A stretch of DNA of 37,939 bases from Bacteroidia bacterium (GTDB lineage: Bacteria; Bacteroidota; Bacteroidia; DATLTG01): positions 1-37,939 of the forward strand of contig JBDTAC010000098.1 of assembly GCA_039924845.1 (NCBI GenBank). The letters are read 5' to 3'. Both the position numbers and the translations under genes were made by a program. Shown in pieces: positions 1 through 7,466 of this stretch. Position 1 is the stretch's first letter, and every line of letters starts with the position of its first letter. The notes under the pieces were generated by a model, which did no database searches, was not told the DNA's origin, and worked only from the letters and a program-made list of their open reading frames with translations.

Positions 1-160
1 AGAAGTTCAGGCTGAAAATTCTTTGATGAACTTTTGTACATATTCTGTATTTTTAGTTCTTTATTGAGCTTTGGTTTCGGGCTGAAAAATCATTGAATCC
101 CCTGCCATCGCCAATGCGTAAACGTTAGGTGCAACCAATAAGAATGGTGCTTTGTAAATT

Positions 161-487
161 ATGACAGACATTAAAATTGAATATTATTTCAGGACATTAA
201 ATTTAGTTTTTGCGACTATTTTTTTTCTTTGTTGCATAGCAGGTGCCTCGTTTGTATTTTTTAAAATTTACAATGATAGTTTACCTTATGCAATTTTATT
301 TTCAAGCCCAGTAATTATAATATTTATTGCATTGCCCGATTACTTGCGGAAAATGAAATTTGCAATTACTAAACAACCTGCTTTGATATTGAGTAGAGAT
401 TCTTTAATTAACAACAATGTAAACGATGGAGAATATAAATGGACTGAAATAAAAGAAATATCTCTTAAATTCATTCATTTGTTTTAA
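161..487 (+). CDS. Small two-helix membrane protein, possibly C-terminally truncated
   Basis: A 108-residue ORF with two hydrophobic segments at roughly residues 12-33 and 40-58, predicted to span the inner membrane. A soluble tail follows, containing KQPALILSRDSL and a W-T-E-I stretch. A tail of the type 'PALI-x-D-x(n)-W-xx-I' recalls small PH-like membrane proteins of the STM3941 type, which are usually about 150-180 residues. On that reading this protein stops early, just after the W-T-E-I strand, and could be a truncated copy; this is inference. It is followed within 35 bases by a copy of the dispersed AT palindrome. No function is assigned. Confidence 0.5.
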   Translation: MTDIKIEYYFRTLNLVFATIFFLCCIAGASFVFFKIYNDSLPYAILFSSPVIIIFIALPDYLRKMKFAITKQPALILSRDSLINNNVNDGEYKWTEIKEISLKFIHLF

Positions 488-517
488 GACAAAAAAGAGA
501 AGAGAGAAAGAATACTA

Positions 518-538
518 TTGAAAAATTATTTTTTTGAG
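518..538 (+). repeat. AT palindrome copy downstream of the first gene
   Basis: Core GAAAAATTATTTTTTTGA followed by GAGCTG and a second T-tract. It lies 30 bases after the stop at 487 and in terminator orientation for that gene. It is the leftmost copy of the dispersed family described in the findings. Confidence 0.7.
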
Positions 539-573
539 AGCTGTTTTTTATTCGATTTATTCATCCAATTGAA

Positions 574-1152
574 CTAATCCTCCAATCCTTTTCCATCAAG
601 GATATGCTTCATGTATTTTTCAATTCTCGCTTCCCGAGTTGCAGCTTGTTTGGCGGAAGAAAAATAAAGCAGGTATCTACGTTGTCGTCCGGGTGTTAGT
701 GCTTCAAACGCTTTTTTAAGAGCAGGAATTTGTTTTAATTTTAGCTGAAATTCTTCTGGCATTTTGAATTCCGTTGCCTTTTTCATAGGCACTTTTAAAC
801 CAGCTTTTTCTATTTTAATAGCATCCTTGATATAAGCTTTCAGAGTAGATTCCAAATCTATTATTTCCCGAATATTCGTAAATCGAATTTGTCGTGCTGC
901 TTGCACATTTTCGGTTTGTTGTATCAGTATATCTTTGGGATCCTTTAACAAGCTGCCTTTGTGAAAAAGAATGGCGCAATAATCTTTAAAGCCATGTATT
1001 AACACTACGTTTTTATTCTCAAAAGTGTAACACGGTACGCCCCATTTTAATTCTTCGGTCAATCCGCAATCAAGAATAATTATTCTTAATTTCAGATATT
1101 CTTCCTGCCACTTGGTGGCTTTATTAAAATACCAATCTACTTTCGGATTCAT
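574..1152 (-). CDS. YdeI/OmpD-associated (DUF1801 + OmdA-type) protein
   Basis: Cytoplasmic protein of about 192 residues. The N-terminal half (MNPKVDWYFNKATKW..., LTEELKWGVPCYTFENKNV, HGFKDYCAILFHKG) is the DUF1801/YdhG-like fold. The C-terminal end (GRQRRYLLYFSSAKQ, then REARIEKYMKHIL) matches the YdeI/OmpD-associated (OmdA) tail. An ATG at 1206 would add 18 residues but overlap the upstream gene by 29 bases. The family normally begins close to M-N-P-K-V-D, so the ATG at 1152 is preferred. The biochemical role is unknown; family names referring to bacteriocin protection are weakly supported. It is co-directional with, and 25 bases downstream of, the SRPBCC gene, so the two are probably co-transcribed. 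Confidence 0.85.
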   Translation of the reverse strand: MNPKVDWYFNKATKWQEEYLKLRIIILDCGLTEELKWGVPCYTFENKNVVLIHGFKDYCAILFHKGSLLKDPKDILIQQTENVQAARQIRFTNIREIIDLESTLKAYIKDAIKIEKAGLKVPMKKATEFKMPEEFQLKLKQIPALKKAFEALTPGRQRRYLLYFSSAKQAATREARIEKYMKHILDGKGLED

Positions 1153-1177
1153 CTCTTTTGTCAATTGAATTAGGGTT

Positions 1178-1630
1178 TTATTTAGCATCCAGAATAACTG
1201 GTTCAACTAATTTTGTTAATTTTTCTATTGATTCTTGCCATCCCAAATAACACATTTCGGTTGGTATAATTATCGGAATGTTTTCTTGAACTATTTTAAT
1301 TTCCGTACCTACCAAAACTTTCTTAAGCCAAACAGAAGTAATCATTTCGCATGGCAAATTAGGAGCTTCAAACTTATTGGAATATTTTAAAAATTCATTC
1401 GGCTTTAGTTCCAAATACTTTCCGCTAAAAGAATGTCCGTTGCCTGTCGTAAAATTAATGAAAGACATTTTGTAATCTCCTCCAATTTTTACGTCCATCG
1501 TATGCACAACACCTACAAATCCATTCGGCGGAAGCCATGTTGCAAGTGCATTGGATTCGGTAAAAGCGCGATAAATTTTTTCAGTCGTTGTTTTAAGAAC
1601 TCGCTGAATTGTGATGCTGTTGTTTGTCAT
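1178..1630 (-). CDS. SRPBCC / AHSA1-family protein
   Basis: A 150-residue soluble protein with the START/Bet v1-like pattern of the AHSA1 (Hsp90 ATPase activator C-terminal-like) family: an N-terminal strand ITIQRVLKTTTEKIYRAFTE, then LATWLPP, DVKIGGDYKMSF, FSGKYLELKPNE and a C-terminal helix GWQESIEKLTKLVE. Such domains bind hydrophobic ligands in a deep cavity; the ligand here cannot be read from sequence. These proteins often sit next to YdeI/DUF1801 genes in Bacteroidota, as here. The start ATG has no competing upstream ATG. Confidence 0.88.
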   Translation of the reverse strand: MTNNSITIQRVLKTTTEKIYRAFTESNALATWLPPNGFVGVVHTMDVKIGGDYKMSFINFTTGNGHSFSGKYLELKPNEFLKYSNKFEAPNLPCEMITSVWLKKVLVGTEIKIVQENIPIIIPTEMCYLGWQESIEKLTKLVEPVILDAK

Positions 1631-1986
1631 ATTGCTATTTTTTATACAAAACTAAAACAAAAATTAATTTTAGAATTTATGCTATTCATTAATTTATTGA
1701 AGAAATAATTTTACTATCCGCTGTTCTGAAATACCAAGATTGCAAAGTTAAAATTAGCAATCCAAGACTTGAACTTTTCTTAGTTTCTTTCATTTGGTTC
1801 AAGCCAAAAGAAAGAAAAAGGTAAAATAATAACAAATTTCTTTCTCTTCTAAAAACACAATTGAAAAATTATTTTTTCAAAGAGACAAAATAGTATTTCG
1901 CTTCTATGGAGCTAATATCTATTTCCGACTTTAACTATTATGATTAAATTCCTAAAGAGTTCGAATAAAGAATAAGTTTAAAAAAA
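1631..1986. other. Gene-free interval with hairpin and AT palindrome
   Basis: No convincing gene. At 1787-1814 an imperfect stem-loop (CTTTCATTTGG, loop TTCAAG, CCAAAAGAAAG) matches the hairpin end of the dispersed element at 6291-6447. At 1861-1880 lies a near-perfect copy of the AT palindrome, TTGAAAAATTATTTTTTCAA. The interval separates the SRPBCC promoter region from the end of argS. Confidence 0.6.
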
Positions 1987-3759
1987 TTACATTTTTGGAG
2001 GTACTTCAATACCTAACAATCGCATAGAAGCAAAAATCGTATGCCCGATTTTTTCAGATAAAAGCAAACGGAATTTTTTCAATTCTTCGTCCTCTTCCTT
2101 TAAAATCGGCAATTCATGATAAAATTGATTGTATTCTTTTGCCAATTCGTATATGTAATTTGCTACTTCTGCCGGACTTAATTTTTCAGCAGCATCCTTT
2201 ATTATCAATGGATACAGCAATACTAATTTTATTAATTCTTTTTCTTTCCGAATAATTTCTATGTTTGAAAAATTATTTTTTTGAAACGAAATCTCAGTCG
2301 CTTTTCTTAATAAAGATTGAATTCGTGCATACGTATATTGTATAAACGGCGCGGTATGTCCATTAAAATCAATAGATTCCTTCGGATCGAAAAGCATTTT
2401 CTTTTTCGGATCTACTTTCAAAATAAAATATTTCAATGCTCCGAGTCCGATGGTGCGAAATAATTTTTCGGATTCCTCTTTCGTAAACTCTTCCATTTTA
2501 CCTAATTCCATGGAAGTTTCGCGCGCACTGTCAATCATTTCTTTTATCAAATCGTCGGCGTCCACAACAGTTCCTTCGCGTGATTTCATTTTGCCTTCGG
2601 GCAATTCCACCATTCCGTATGAAAGATGAAAACATTCGTTTGCCCAAGCGTAGCCTAATTTTTTTAGTGTCAAAAACAACACTTTAAAATGATAATCTTG
2701 TTCGTTTCCAACCGTATAAATCATTTTATTTACGTGCGTTTCATCGGCACGCAACACAGCCGTACCAATGTCTTGCGTCATATATACAGATGTTCCATCG
2801 GCACGTAATAGTATTTTTTTATCCAAGCCTTCGTTTGTCAAATCAATAAAAACAGAACCATCCGGATTTTTCTCTAAATGCCCGCCTTTCAATCCCTTTT
2901 CAATTATTTTCTTTCCGAGTAAATACGTTTCCGATTCGTAATATATTTTATCGAAATCAACTCCTAAATTTTTATACGTTTCTTCAAAACCTTTGTAAAC
3001 CCAGCCATTCATCGTTTTCCACAAATCAATTACGGCTTTATCTCCGGCTTCCCATTTCAACAACATTTCTTGAACTTCGCTTTGCAACGGGTTTTTTTTA
3101 GTCGCTTCTTCTTCCGTTAATCCTGACTTTTGAAGTTTTGCATTTTCGAGTTTAAATTGTTTATCGTACTCCACATAATATTTCCCAACCAAATGATCGC
3201 CTTTTAAACCGCTTGATTCAGGCGTTTCGCCGTTCCCCCATTTTTGCCAAGCCAACATGGATTTACAAATGTGAACACCACGATCGTTCACCAAATTTAC
3301 TTTCAGCACTTCGTTTCCGGCAGCTTTTAAAATTTCAGCCACGGCATAACCGAGTAAATTATTTCGAATATGTCCTAAGTGCAAGGGTTTATTGGTATTT
3401 GGCGAAGAATATTCCACCATTATTTTTTCTCCAGTACTTGGAATTTTAAAAATATCCTTGTCAGAAAAATAATTTTTCAACCAATAATTATTGCTGAACG
3501 TAATATTTAAAAAACCTTTTATAACAGCGTGATTTTCGATTTCAGAAATATTTTTTTGAAGATAATTTCCAATATCGGAAGCTGTTTGTTCTGGCGATTT
3601 ACGACTCATTTTCAAAAACGGAAAAACCACCAAGGTCAAATCTGCTTCGTGTTCCTTTGTTGTCTTTTGAAAAATTATTTTTTCGGACGGTATTTTTTCG
3701 CCGTAAAGATGTTCAATGGCTTCGGCTGTTTTTTGAGAAAGTATATTTTCTATGTCCAT
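1987..3759 (-). CDS. argS: Arginyl-tRNA synthetase
   Basis: Class I aminoacyl-tRNA synthetase that charges tRNA-Arg in the cytoplasm. At 590 residues it has the usual length. Seen in the sequence: an Arg-tRNA-synthetase N-terminal additional domain (residues 1-100), the HIGH signature as HLGH at 127-130 in SSPNTNKPLHLGHIRNN, a KMSKS-equivalent in KMKSREGTVVDADD, and the C-terminal DALR anticodon-binding domain (GHTAPFIQYTYARIQSLLRK onward). It is 34 bases downstream of the arginase gene and probably co-transcribed with it. Three copies of the dispersed AT motif lie inside the gene (2264-2286, 3463-3480, 3667-3686), encoding QKNNFS, KNYFS and EKIIFQ in variable positions. Confidence 0.97.
   Translation of the reverse strand: MDIENILSQKTAEAIEHLYGEKIPSEKIIFQKTTKEHEADLTLVVFPFLKMSRKSPEQTASDIGNYLQKNISEIENHAVIKGFLNITFSNNYWLKNYFSDKDIFKIPSTGEKIMVEYSSPNTNKPLHLGHIRNNLLGYAVAEILKAAGNEVLKVNLVNDRGVHICKSMLAWQKWGNGETPESSGLKGDHLVGKYYVEYDKQFKLENAKLQKSGLTEEEATKKNPLQSEVQEMLLKWEAGDKAVIDLWKTMNGWVYKGFEETYKNLGVDFDKIYYESETYLLGKKIIEKGLKGGHLEKNPDGSVFIDLTNEGLDKKILLRADGTSVYMTQDIGTAVLRADETHVNKMIYTVGNEQDYHFKVLFLTLKKLGYAWANECFHLSYGMVELPEGKMKSREGTVVDADDLIKEMIDSARETSMELGKMEEFTKEESEKLFRTIGLGALKYFILKVDPKKKMLFDPKESIDFNGHTAPFIQYTYARIQSLLRKATEISFQKNNFSNIEIIRKEKELIKLVLLYPLIIKDAAEKLSPAEVANYIYELAKEYNQFYHELPILKEEDEELKKFRLLLSEKIGHTIFASMRLLGIEVPPKM
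2264..2286 (+). repeat. Intragenic AT palindrome copy in argS
   Basis: A full-length core TTTGAAAAATTATTTTTTTGAA lies inside argS, antisense to it, and is translated as F-Q-K-N-N-F-S in the C-terminal domain. It interrupts no recognised motif. Confidence 0.75.
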
Positions 3760-3767
3760 AAATTTCG

Positions 3768-3789
3768 TTTCAAAAAATTATTTTTTCGA
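3768..3789 (+). repeat. AT palindrome copy between arginase and argS
   Basis: TTTCAAAAAATTATTTTTTCGA fills most of the 34-base gap between the arginase stop (3794) and the argS start (3759). It is followed by GACC. A terminator for plus-strand transcripts is possible; the co-directional genes are on the minus strand. Confidence 0.6.
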
Positions 3790-3793
3790 GACC

Positions 3794-4747
3794 TTAAAAA
3801 TCTCGATTTAATTGATTGGTCGCTTTCAATAAAATCTCGAAAGCATTTTCTGCCATTAAATTTTCTTTGTCGAGTGTAGGATTTATTTCCACAATTTCGA
3901 AGCAACATACTTTTTTACTGTAAAACAATCGCGCAATTAAATTTCCAGCTTCTTTTTCAGTAATACCATTTTTAACAGGCGTTCCGGTTCCTTTCGAAAT
4001 AGAAGAATCCATACTATCCACATCAAAAGAAACATAAATCAAATCGCATTTCTCCAATAAATTCAGTGCTTCAATGGCAACGCGCTCCACTCCTTTTCTG
4101 CGAATTTCGGCTACGGTAAAATTGCGAATGTTTTTTTTGCGTATTAATTCTTCTTCTTGCTTTTCGGTATCGCGCACAGCGATATAAATAAGGTCTGAAA
4201 AATTAATTTTTGGATGAATGTTTCCGATATTTTTCAATTTCTCCCAATATTCCACGCTCTCCGCATCCAGATTATTTACTTTAAATTCCAAGTTATCTTC
4301 CGCAGTAATTACTGCAATTGGCATTCCGTGCATATTGCCAGAAGGAGTCGTATAAGGCGAATGAATGTCTGCATGTGCATCAATCCAAATCACGCCAAGT
4401 CTTTTTTCAGGATATGCCATTCGAATGCCGCTGATGGTTCCTGCAGCCGTACTGTGATCTCCAGCAAGCACAATCGGGAAAACATTTTCTTGTTTAATCG
4501 TCTTTTCCACTTCTTTACTCACTCTATCCAAAACAGCGTAAACGCCATTGATACGTTTGGCATGTTCGTGCAGAATGGGCTCGAGCAATAATTTGTTTTC
4601 GTTGGGCACTTCTACAGATTTGTATTTCTTAAAATAAGTGCTACCGAAGTCGAGCGCCGCTATTTTAATCGCATCTATGCCCATACTTGCACCACGTGTG
4701 CCGGCACCAATTTCAGATTTAACTTCTATAAGTTTGATATTTTTCAT
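3794..4747 (-). CDS. Arginase (ureohydrolase family)
   Basis: Mn-dependent ureohydrolase predicted to split L-arginine into ornithine and urea. All metal-ligand motifs of the family are present: GDHS at 96-99, DAHAD at 123-127 and DVDSMD at 242-247, with SKGTGTP just after. The glutamate near the C-terminus is seen in CFEIVEINP. Length (317) is normal. Agmatinase and formiminoglutamase share the fold. The arginase reading is favoured by the N-terminal GAGTRGASMGIDA stretch, the S-K-G-T-G-T-P loop and the arginine-centred neighbours (argS, arginine decarboxylase), but substrate choice is inference. It is divergent from the decarboxylase gene across a 99-base shared promoter region. Confidence 0.9.
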   Translation of the reverse strand: MKNIKLIEVKSEIGAGTRGASMGIDAIKIAALDFGSTYFKKYKSVEVPNENKLLLEPILHEHAKRINGVYAVLDRVSKEVEKTIKQENVFPIVLAGDHSTAAGTISGIRMAYPEKRLGVIWIDAHADIHSPYTTPSGNMHGMPIAVITAEDNLEFKVNNLDAESVEYWEKLKNIGNIHPKINFSDLIYIAVRDTEKQEEELIRKKNIRNFTVAEIRRKGVERVAIEALNLLEKCDLIYVSFDVDSMDSSISKGTGTPVKNGITEKEAGNLIARLFYSKKVCCFEIVEINPTLDKENLMAENAFEILLKATNQLNRDF

Positions 4748-4794
4748 AGATTCAATTCAGTTACTTTTTCTAAAAAAATGTAAAGTAAGTTATT

Positions 4795-4802
4795 TACATT
4801 TG
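4795..4802 (+). promoter_or_regulatory. -7 box for the arginine decarboxylase gene
   Basis: TACATTTG fits the Bacteroidota -7 consensus TAnnTTTG, 45 bases before the ATG at 4847. The -33 region is T-rich but lacks a clean TTTG. The intervening leader contains an AT palindrome copy at 4811-4830. Confidence 0.5.
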
Positions 4803-4846
4803 CATCGTTATCAAAAAAATATTTTTTTAAACTCCTTTTTTACGCC

Positions 4847-6244
4847 ATGGAAAACAGTTATCAAGACCTTATTGAGCAAACATTTAATTTTCCCCAAGAC
4901 GGATTTCACATTGTTGAGAGCGAACTTTATTTTTACGATATTCCTTTAATGGATATCATTAAACAATACGGTACTCCTTTAAAAATTACTTATCTTCCAA
5001 AGATAGGTTCGCAAATTCAAAAAGCAAAAAAACTTTTCAATGTAGCGATGGCAAAAGCCGATTACAAAGGTAGTTATACTTACTGTTACTGCACAAAAAG
5101 TTCACACTTTTCTTTTATTATTGAAGAAGTATTGAAAAACGATGTGCATTTGGAAACATCTTCTGCTTTCGATATTCAAATTATTAAGGATTTGGCGAAA
5201 CGCGGATTAGTGAATAAAGACAAATATATAATCTGCAATGGTTATAAACGTCCGATTTATATGCAATATATTTCGGAATTAATCAACGATGGTTTTCAAA
5301 ATGTAATTCCGGTGTTGGATCATAAAAACGAATTTGATTATTATAAAAAACACTTAAAACAAAAATGTAAAATAGGTATTCGGATTGCTTCGGAAGAAGA
5401 ACCTTCGTTCGAATTTTACACTTCGCGTTTGGGAATTCGGTACAAAGATATTTTGGATTTCTACAAAGAAAAAATTCAGAACAATCCGAAATTTGAATTG
5501 AAAATGTTGCATTTTTTTATCAATACAGGTATAAAAGATGCCATTTATTATTGGACGGAATTGACGAAATGTTTGAAAGTATATTACGAGTTGAAACAAA
5601 TTTGTCCAGAATTAGATTCACTTAATATTGGCGGCGGTTTGCCGATTAAAACATCACTCGGTTTTGAGTATGAATACGAATACATTGTGGAAGAAATTAT
5701 TTCGCAAATAAAAAGTTTTTGCGAGCAACACGAAATTCAAGAACCTAATATTTATACTGAATTTGGCTCGTTTACAGTTGGCGAAAGTGGTGCCGCTTTG
5801 TATTCCGTTGTGGATCAAAAATTGCAAAACGACCGCGAATTATGGTACATGATTGACAGTTCATTTATCACTACTTTGCCCGATACTTGGGGAATTAATC
5901 AACGTTTTATTTTATTGGCAGTAAATAAATGGGATACGGAATATCAACGCGTTAATTTAGGTGGACTTACTTGCGACAGTTTGGATTATTACAATGCGGA
6001 ATTGCACGCTAATCAAGTGTTTTTACCGAAAGTAGAATCAACAGACAAAACACCTTTGTACATTGGATTTTTTCATACCGGCGCATATCAGGAATCGCTG
6101 GGTGGTTACGGCGGAATTCAGCATTGCTTAGTGCCAGCGCCGAAACACGTAATTATTGATCGTGATGACGACGGAGAAATTACCACCAAACTTTTTGCGA
6201 AAGAGCAAAGTTATAAATCGATGCTCAAAACGTTGGGTTATTAA
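4847..6244 (+). CDS. speA: Arginine decarboxylase (PLP, Orn/DAP/Arg group 2 fold)
   Basis: Pyridoxal-phosphate enzyme that decarboxylates arginine to agmatine, the first step of the plant/bacterial polyamine route. The 465-residue protein has the short architecture common in Bacteroidota. It has a TIM-barrel with YCYCTKSSHFSFIIEE (PLP-lysine region), HLETSSAFDI, TSRLGIRY and ELKMLHFFINTGI, the glycine-rich phosphate loop SLNIGGGLPIK, and a beta domain with GGLTCDSLDYYNAE (conserved Cys-Asp) and FFHTGAYQESLGGYGG. It lacks the inserted domains of E. coli SpeA (about 658 residues). It is divergent from arginase, so two arginine-consuming enzymes share one regulatory gap. Confidence 0.9.
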   Translation: MENSYQDLIEQTFNFPQDGFHIVESELYFYDIPLMDIIKQYGTPLKITYLPKIGSQIQKAKKLFNVAMAKADYKGSYTYCYCTKSSHFSFIIEEVLKNDVHLETSSAFDIQIIKDLAKRGLVNKDKYIICNGYKRPIYMQYISELINDGFQNVIPVLDHKNEFDYYKKHLKQKCKIGIRIASEEEPSFEFYTSRLGIRYKDILDFYKEKIQNNPKFELKMLHFFINTGIKDAIYYWTELTKCLKVYYELKQICPELDSLNIGGGLPIKTSLGFEYEYEYIVEEIISQIKSFCEQHEIQEPNIYTEFGSFTVGESGAALYSVVDQKLQNDRELWYMIDSSFITTLPDTWGINQRFILLAVNKWDTEYQRVNLGGLTCDSLDYYNAELHANQVFLPKVESTDKTPLYIGFFHTGAYQESLGGYGGIQHCLVPAPKHVIIDRDDDGEITTKLFAKEQSYKSMLKTLGY

Positions 6245-6246
6245 GC

Positions 6247-6268
6247 TTCGAAAAAATATTTTTTTGAA
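6247..6268 (+). repeat. AT palindrome copy just after the decarboxylase stop
   Basis: TTCGAAAAAATATTTTTTTGAA is a strong AT hairpin 3 bases after the stop, followed by CATC and a six-base T-tract. It is a likely intrinsic terminator for the decarboxylase gene. Confidence 0.65.
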
Positions 6269-6290
6269 CATCTTTTTTCGGCATCTGATT

Positions 6291-6447
6291 TCGAATAAAA
6301 TTTTAGTGAAATGAAAGCGTGATGAGTTCGGGAAGTTCCGAGCGTGCGAGGAAATCGCCCGACGAATAGCTTTCGGGAAGCTAAAATGAAATGAGAAATC
6401 ACAGCCTTGAACTTTTTGTTTCTTTTTGGTTCAAGCCAAAAAGAAAT
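6291..6447 (-). repeat. Dispersed element, copy A
   Basis: About 155 bases, seen again in the opposite orientation at 32693-32826 and 34908-35060. Read on the minus strand it begins with a perfect stem-loop (6419-6446; arms TTTCTTTTTGG and CCAAAAAGAAA on the plus strand, loop TTCAAG). It continues through CATTTTAGCTTCCCGAAAGC, a CTCGCACGCTCGGAACTTCC block and TTCATTTCACTAAAATTTTA. It has no coding potential that I trust. It is probably a non-autonomous repeat or structured element. Confidence 0.75.
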
Positions 6448-6487
6448 TAAAAAAATAGTTTTTTGAAGAACATTTTTTTTCTCACAC

Positions 6488-6536
6488 AGATTCTGAATCA
6501 AGTTCAGTATGACGTTTAAAAAAATATTTTTTTGAA
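6488..6536. repeat. Half copy of the stem-loop repeat plus an AT palindrome
   Basis: 6488-6514 (AGATTCTGAATCAAGTTCAG then TATGAC) has the same length and ends as the right half of the stem-loop repeat at 11389-11463, so it looks like a half element. It is followed directly by an AT palindrome at 6517-6536 with the typical right flank GAACGCT. Confidence 0.5.
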
Positions 6537-6554
6537 CGCTAAAATTTAGAACAC

Positions 6555-6595
6555 AAAAAAAGGGTTTGAAAAAATAATTTTTCAAACCCTTTTTT
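6555..6595 (-). terminator. Intrinsic terminator overlapping the methyltransferase stop
   Basis: A-tract, GGGTTTGAAAAA, four-base loop, TTTTTCAAACCC, T-tract: a 12-bp stem flanked by A and T runs on both sides, able to act in both directions. Its right arm and T-tract run into the minus-strand stop codon at 6594-6596. The stem is built around the same AT core as the dispersed motif. Confidence 0.85.
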
Positions 6596-7466
6596 ATTTC
6601 CCTTTTAAAATTGCCAACATACTTCCGGTATCCGAATAAAAACAAGCATTGTGCAAGCCTACTAATTTTGTAGCCGTTGCAAAACCTTTGTGCAGCGTGC
6701 TAAAGCCGTATTGTTGCAAACGATTCAGAATAAAATTCATATCAGCATATTGTCCACTTTTTTGAATATGAATTATTTTTAATTGATGCGACTCGATACT
6801 TTTTTGCAAGGTTTTCGGAGAAAAATAATGAATGTGTTCTTGTGGTTTAAATTGAAACCAACGCTTCCGAAAAATGGAATGTTGCAAGGATGAAATATCC
6901 GGCGTAATGAGCGCAATAATTCCTTCGGGATGCAGCATGGATGCTAATTTTTCAAATGTTTTATCAGTATCGGGCAAATGTTCCAACACATCAAAAAGCG
7001 TAATTAAATGGTATTTTTTATCCGTCTGAAACGTATTGAAAGTGTTGGTATAAACAGGAATATTTTTTTTATTTAACACCTCAATCATCGCTGTATCCAA
7101 TTCAATTCCTTGCACATCCCAACCTTTAGTACGAAGTGTTTCCAAAAAATAACCAGAAGCACAACCGATGTCCAAAACATTTCCTTTTTCAACCGTTAAA
7201 AACGGAGAAATATCTTTGAACCACCTTTCAAAATTTTTTTTCCGCAAGTGCGCTGTCGCTTCGTATTCTAAATAGCCGTACTGACTATTATTGAAATAAT
7301 TTTCGGAATACAATTTTGGTAAATCTTCGTTGGAAACACGCGGATTCACATACACAAAACTGCACGAAAGGCATTTCACAATATCAAATCCTTTGATCTG
7401 ATACAATTTTTTTCGCTCGCTACTTTTGCAAACTGCACAAGGATATTCTTTTTTTTGAAAACTCAT
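6594..7466 (-). CDS. Class I SAM-dependent methyltransferase with N-terminal zinc ribbon
   Basis: A 290-residue cytoplasmic protein. Residues 9-38 hold a four-cysteine knuckle (CAVC...CLSC) of the kind found before Methyltransf_23-type domains of sugar or antibiotic C-methyltransferases. The SAM-binding core follows: motif I VLDIGCASGYFLETL, acidic residue in VQGIELD, and LITLFDVLEHLPD (motif IV). A glycan or lipid substrate is plausible because the gene overlaps the upstream TPR/GT-C membrane gene by 4 bases (ATGA), which implies translational coupling. The acceptor is not known. Confidence 0.87.
   Translation of the reverse strand: MSFQKKEYPCAVCKSSERKKLYQIKGFDIVKCLSCSFVYVNPRVSNEDLPKLYSENYFNNSQYGYLEYEATAHLRKKNFERWFKDISPFLTVEKGNVLDIGCASGYFLETLRTKGWDVQGIELDTAMIEVLNKKNIPVYTNTFNTFQTDKKYHLITLFDVLEHLPDTDKTFEKLASMLHPEGIIALITPDISSLQHSIFRKRWFQFKPQEHIHYFSPKTLQKSIESHQLKIIHIQKSGQYADMNFILNRLQQYGFSTLHKGFATATKLVGLHNACFYSDTGSMLAILKGK

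Noticed and set aside
100-160. GTTAGGT near 126, resembling an integron attC core (GTTRRRY)
   Set aside because: Only a single 7-base match, with no partner core, no attC-like hairpin and no integrase in the window.
6241-6645. Minus-strand 134-codon open frame
   Set aside because: It runs through the dispersed element, the half stem-loop repeat and the terminator; its composition reflects the repeats, and it overlaps the real methyltransferase stop.
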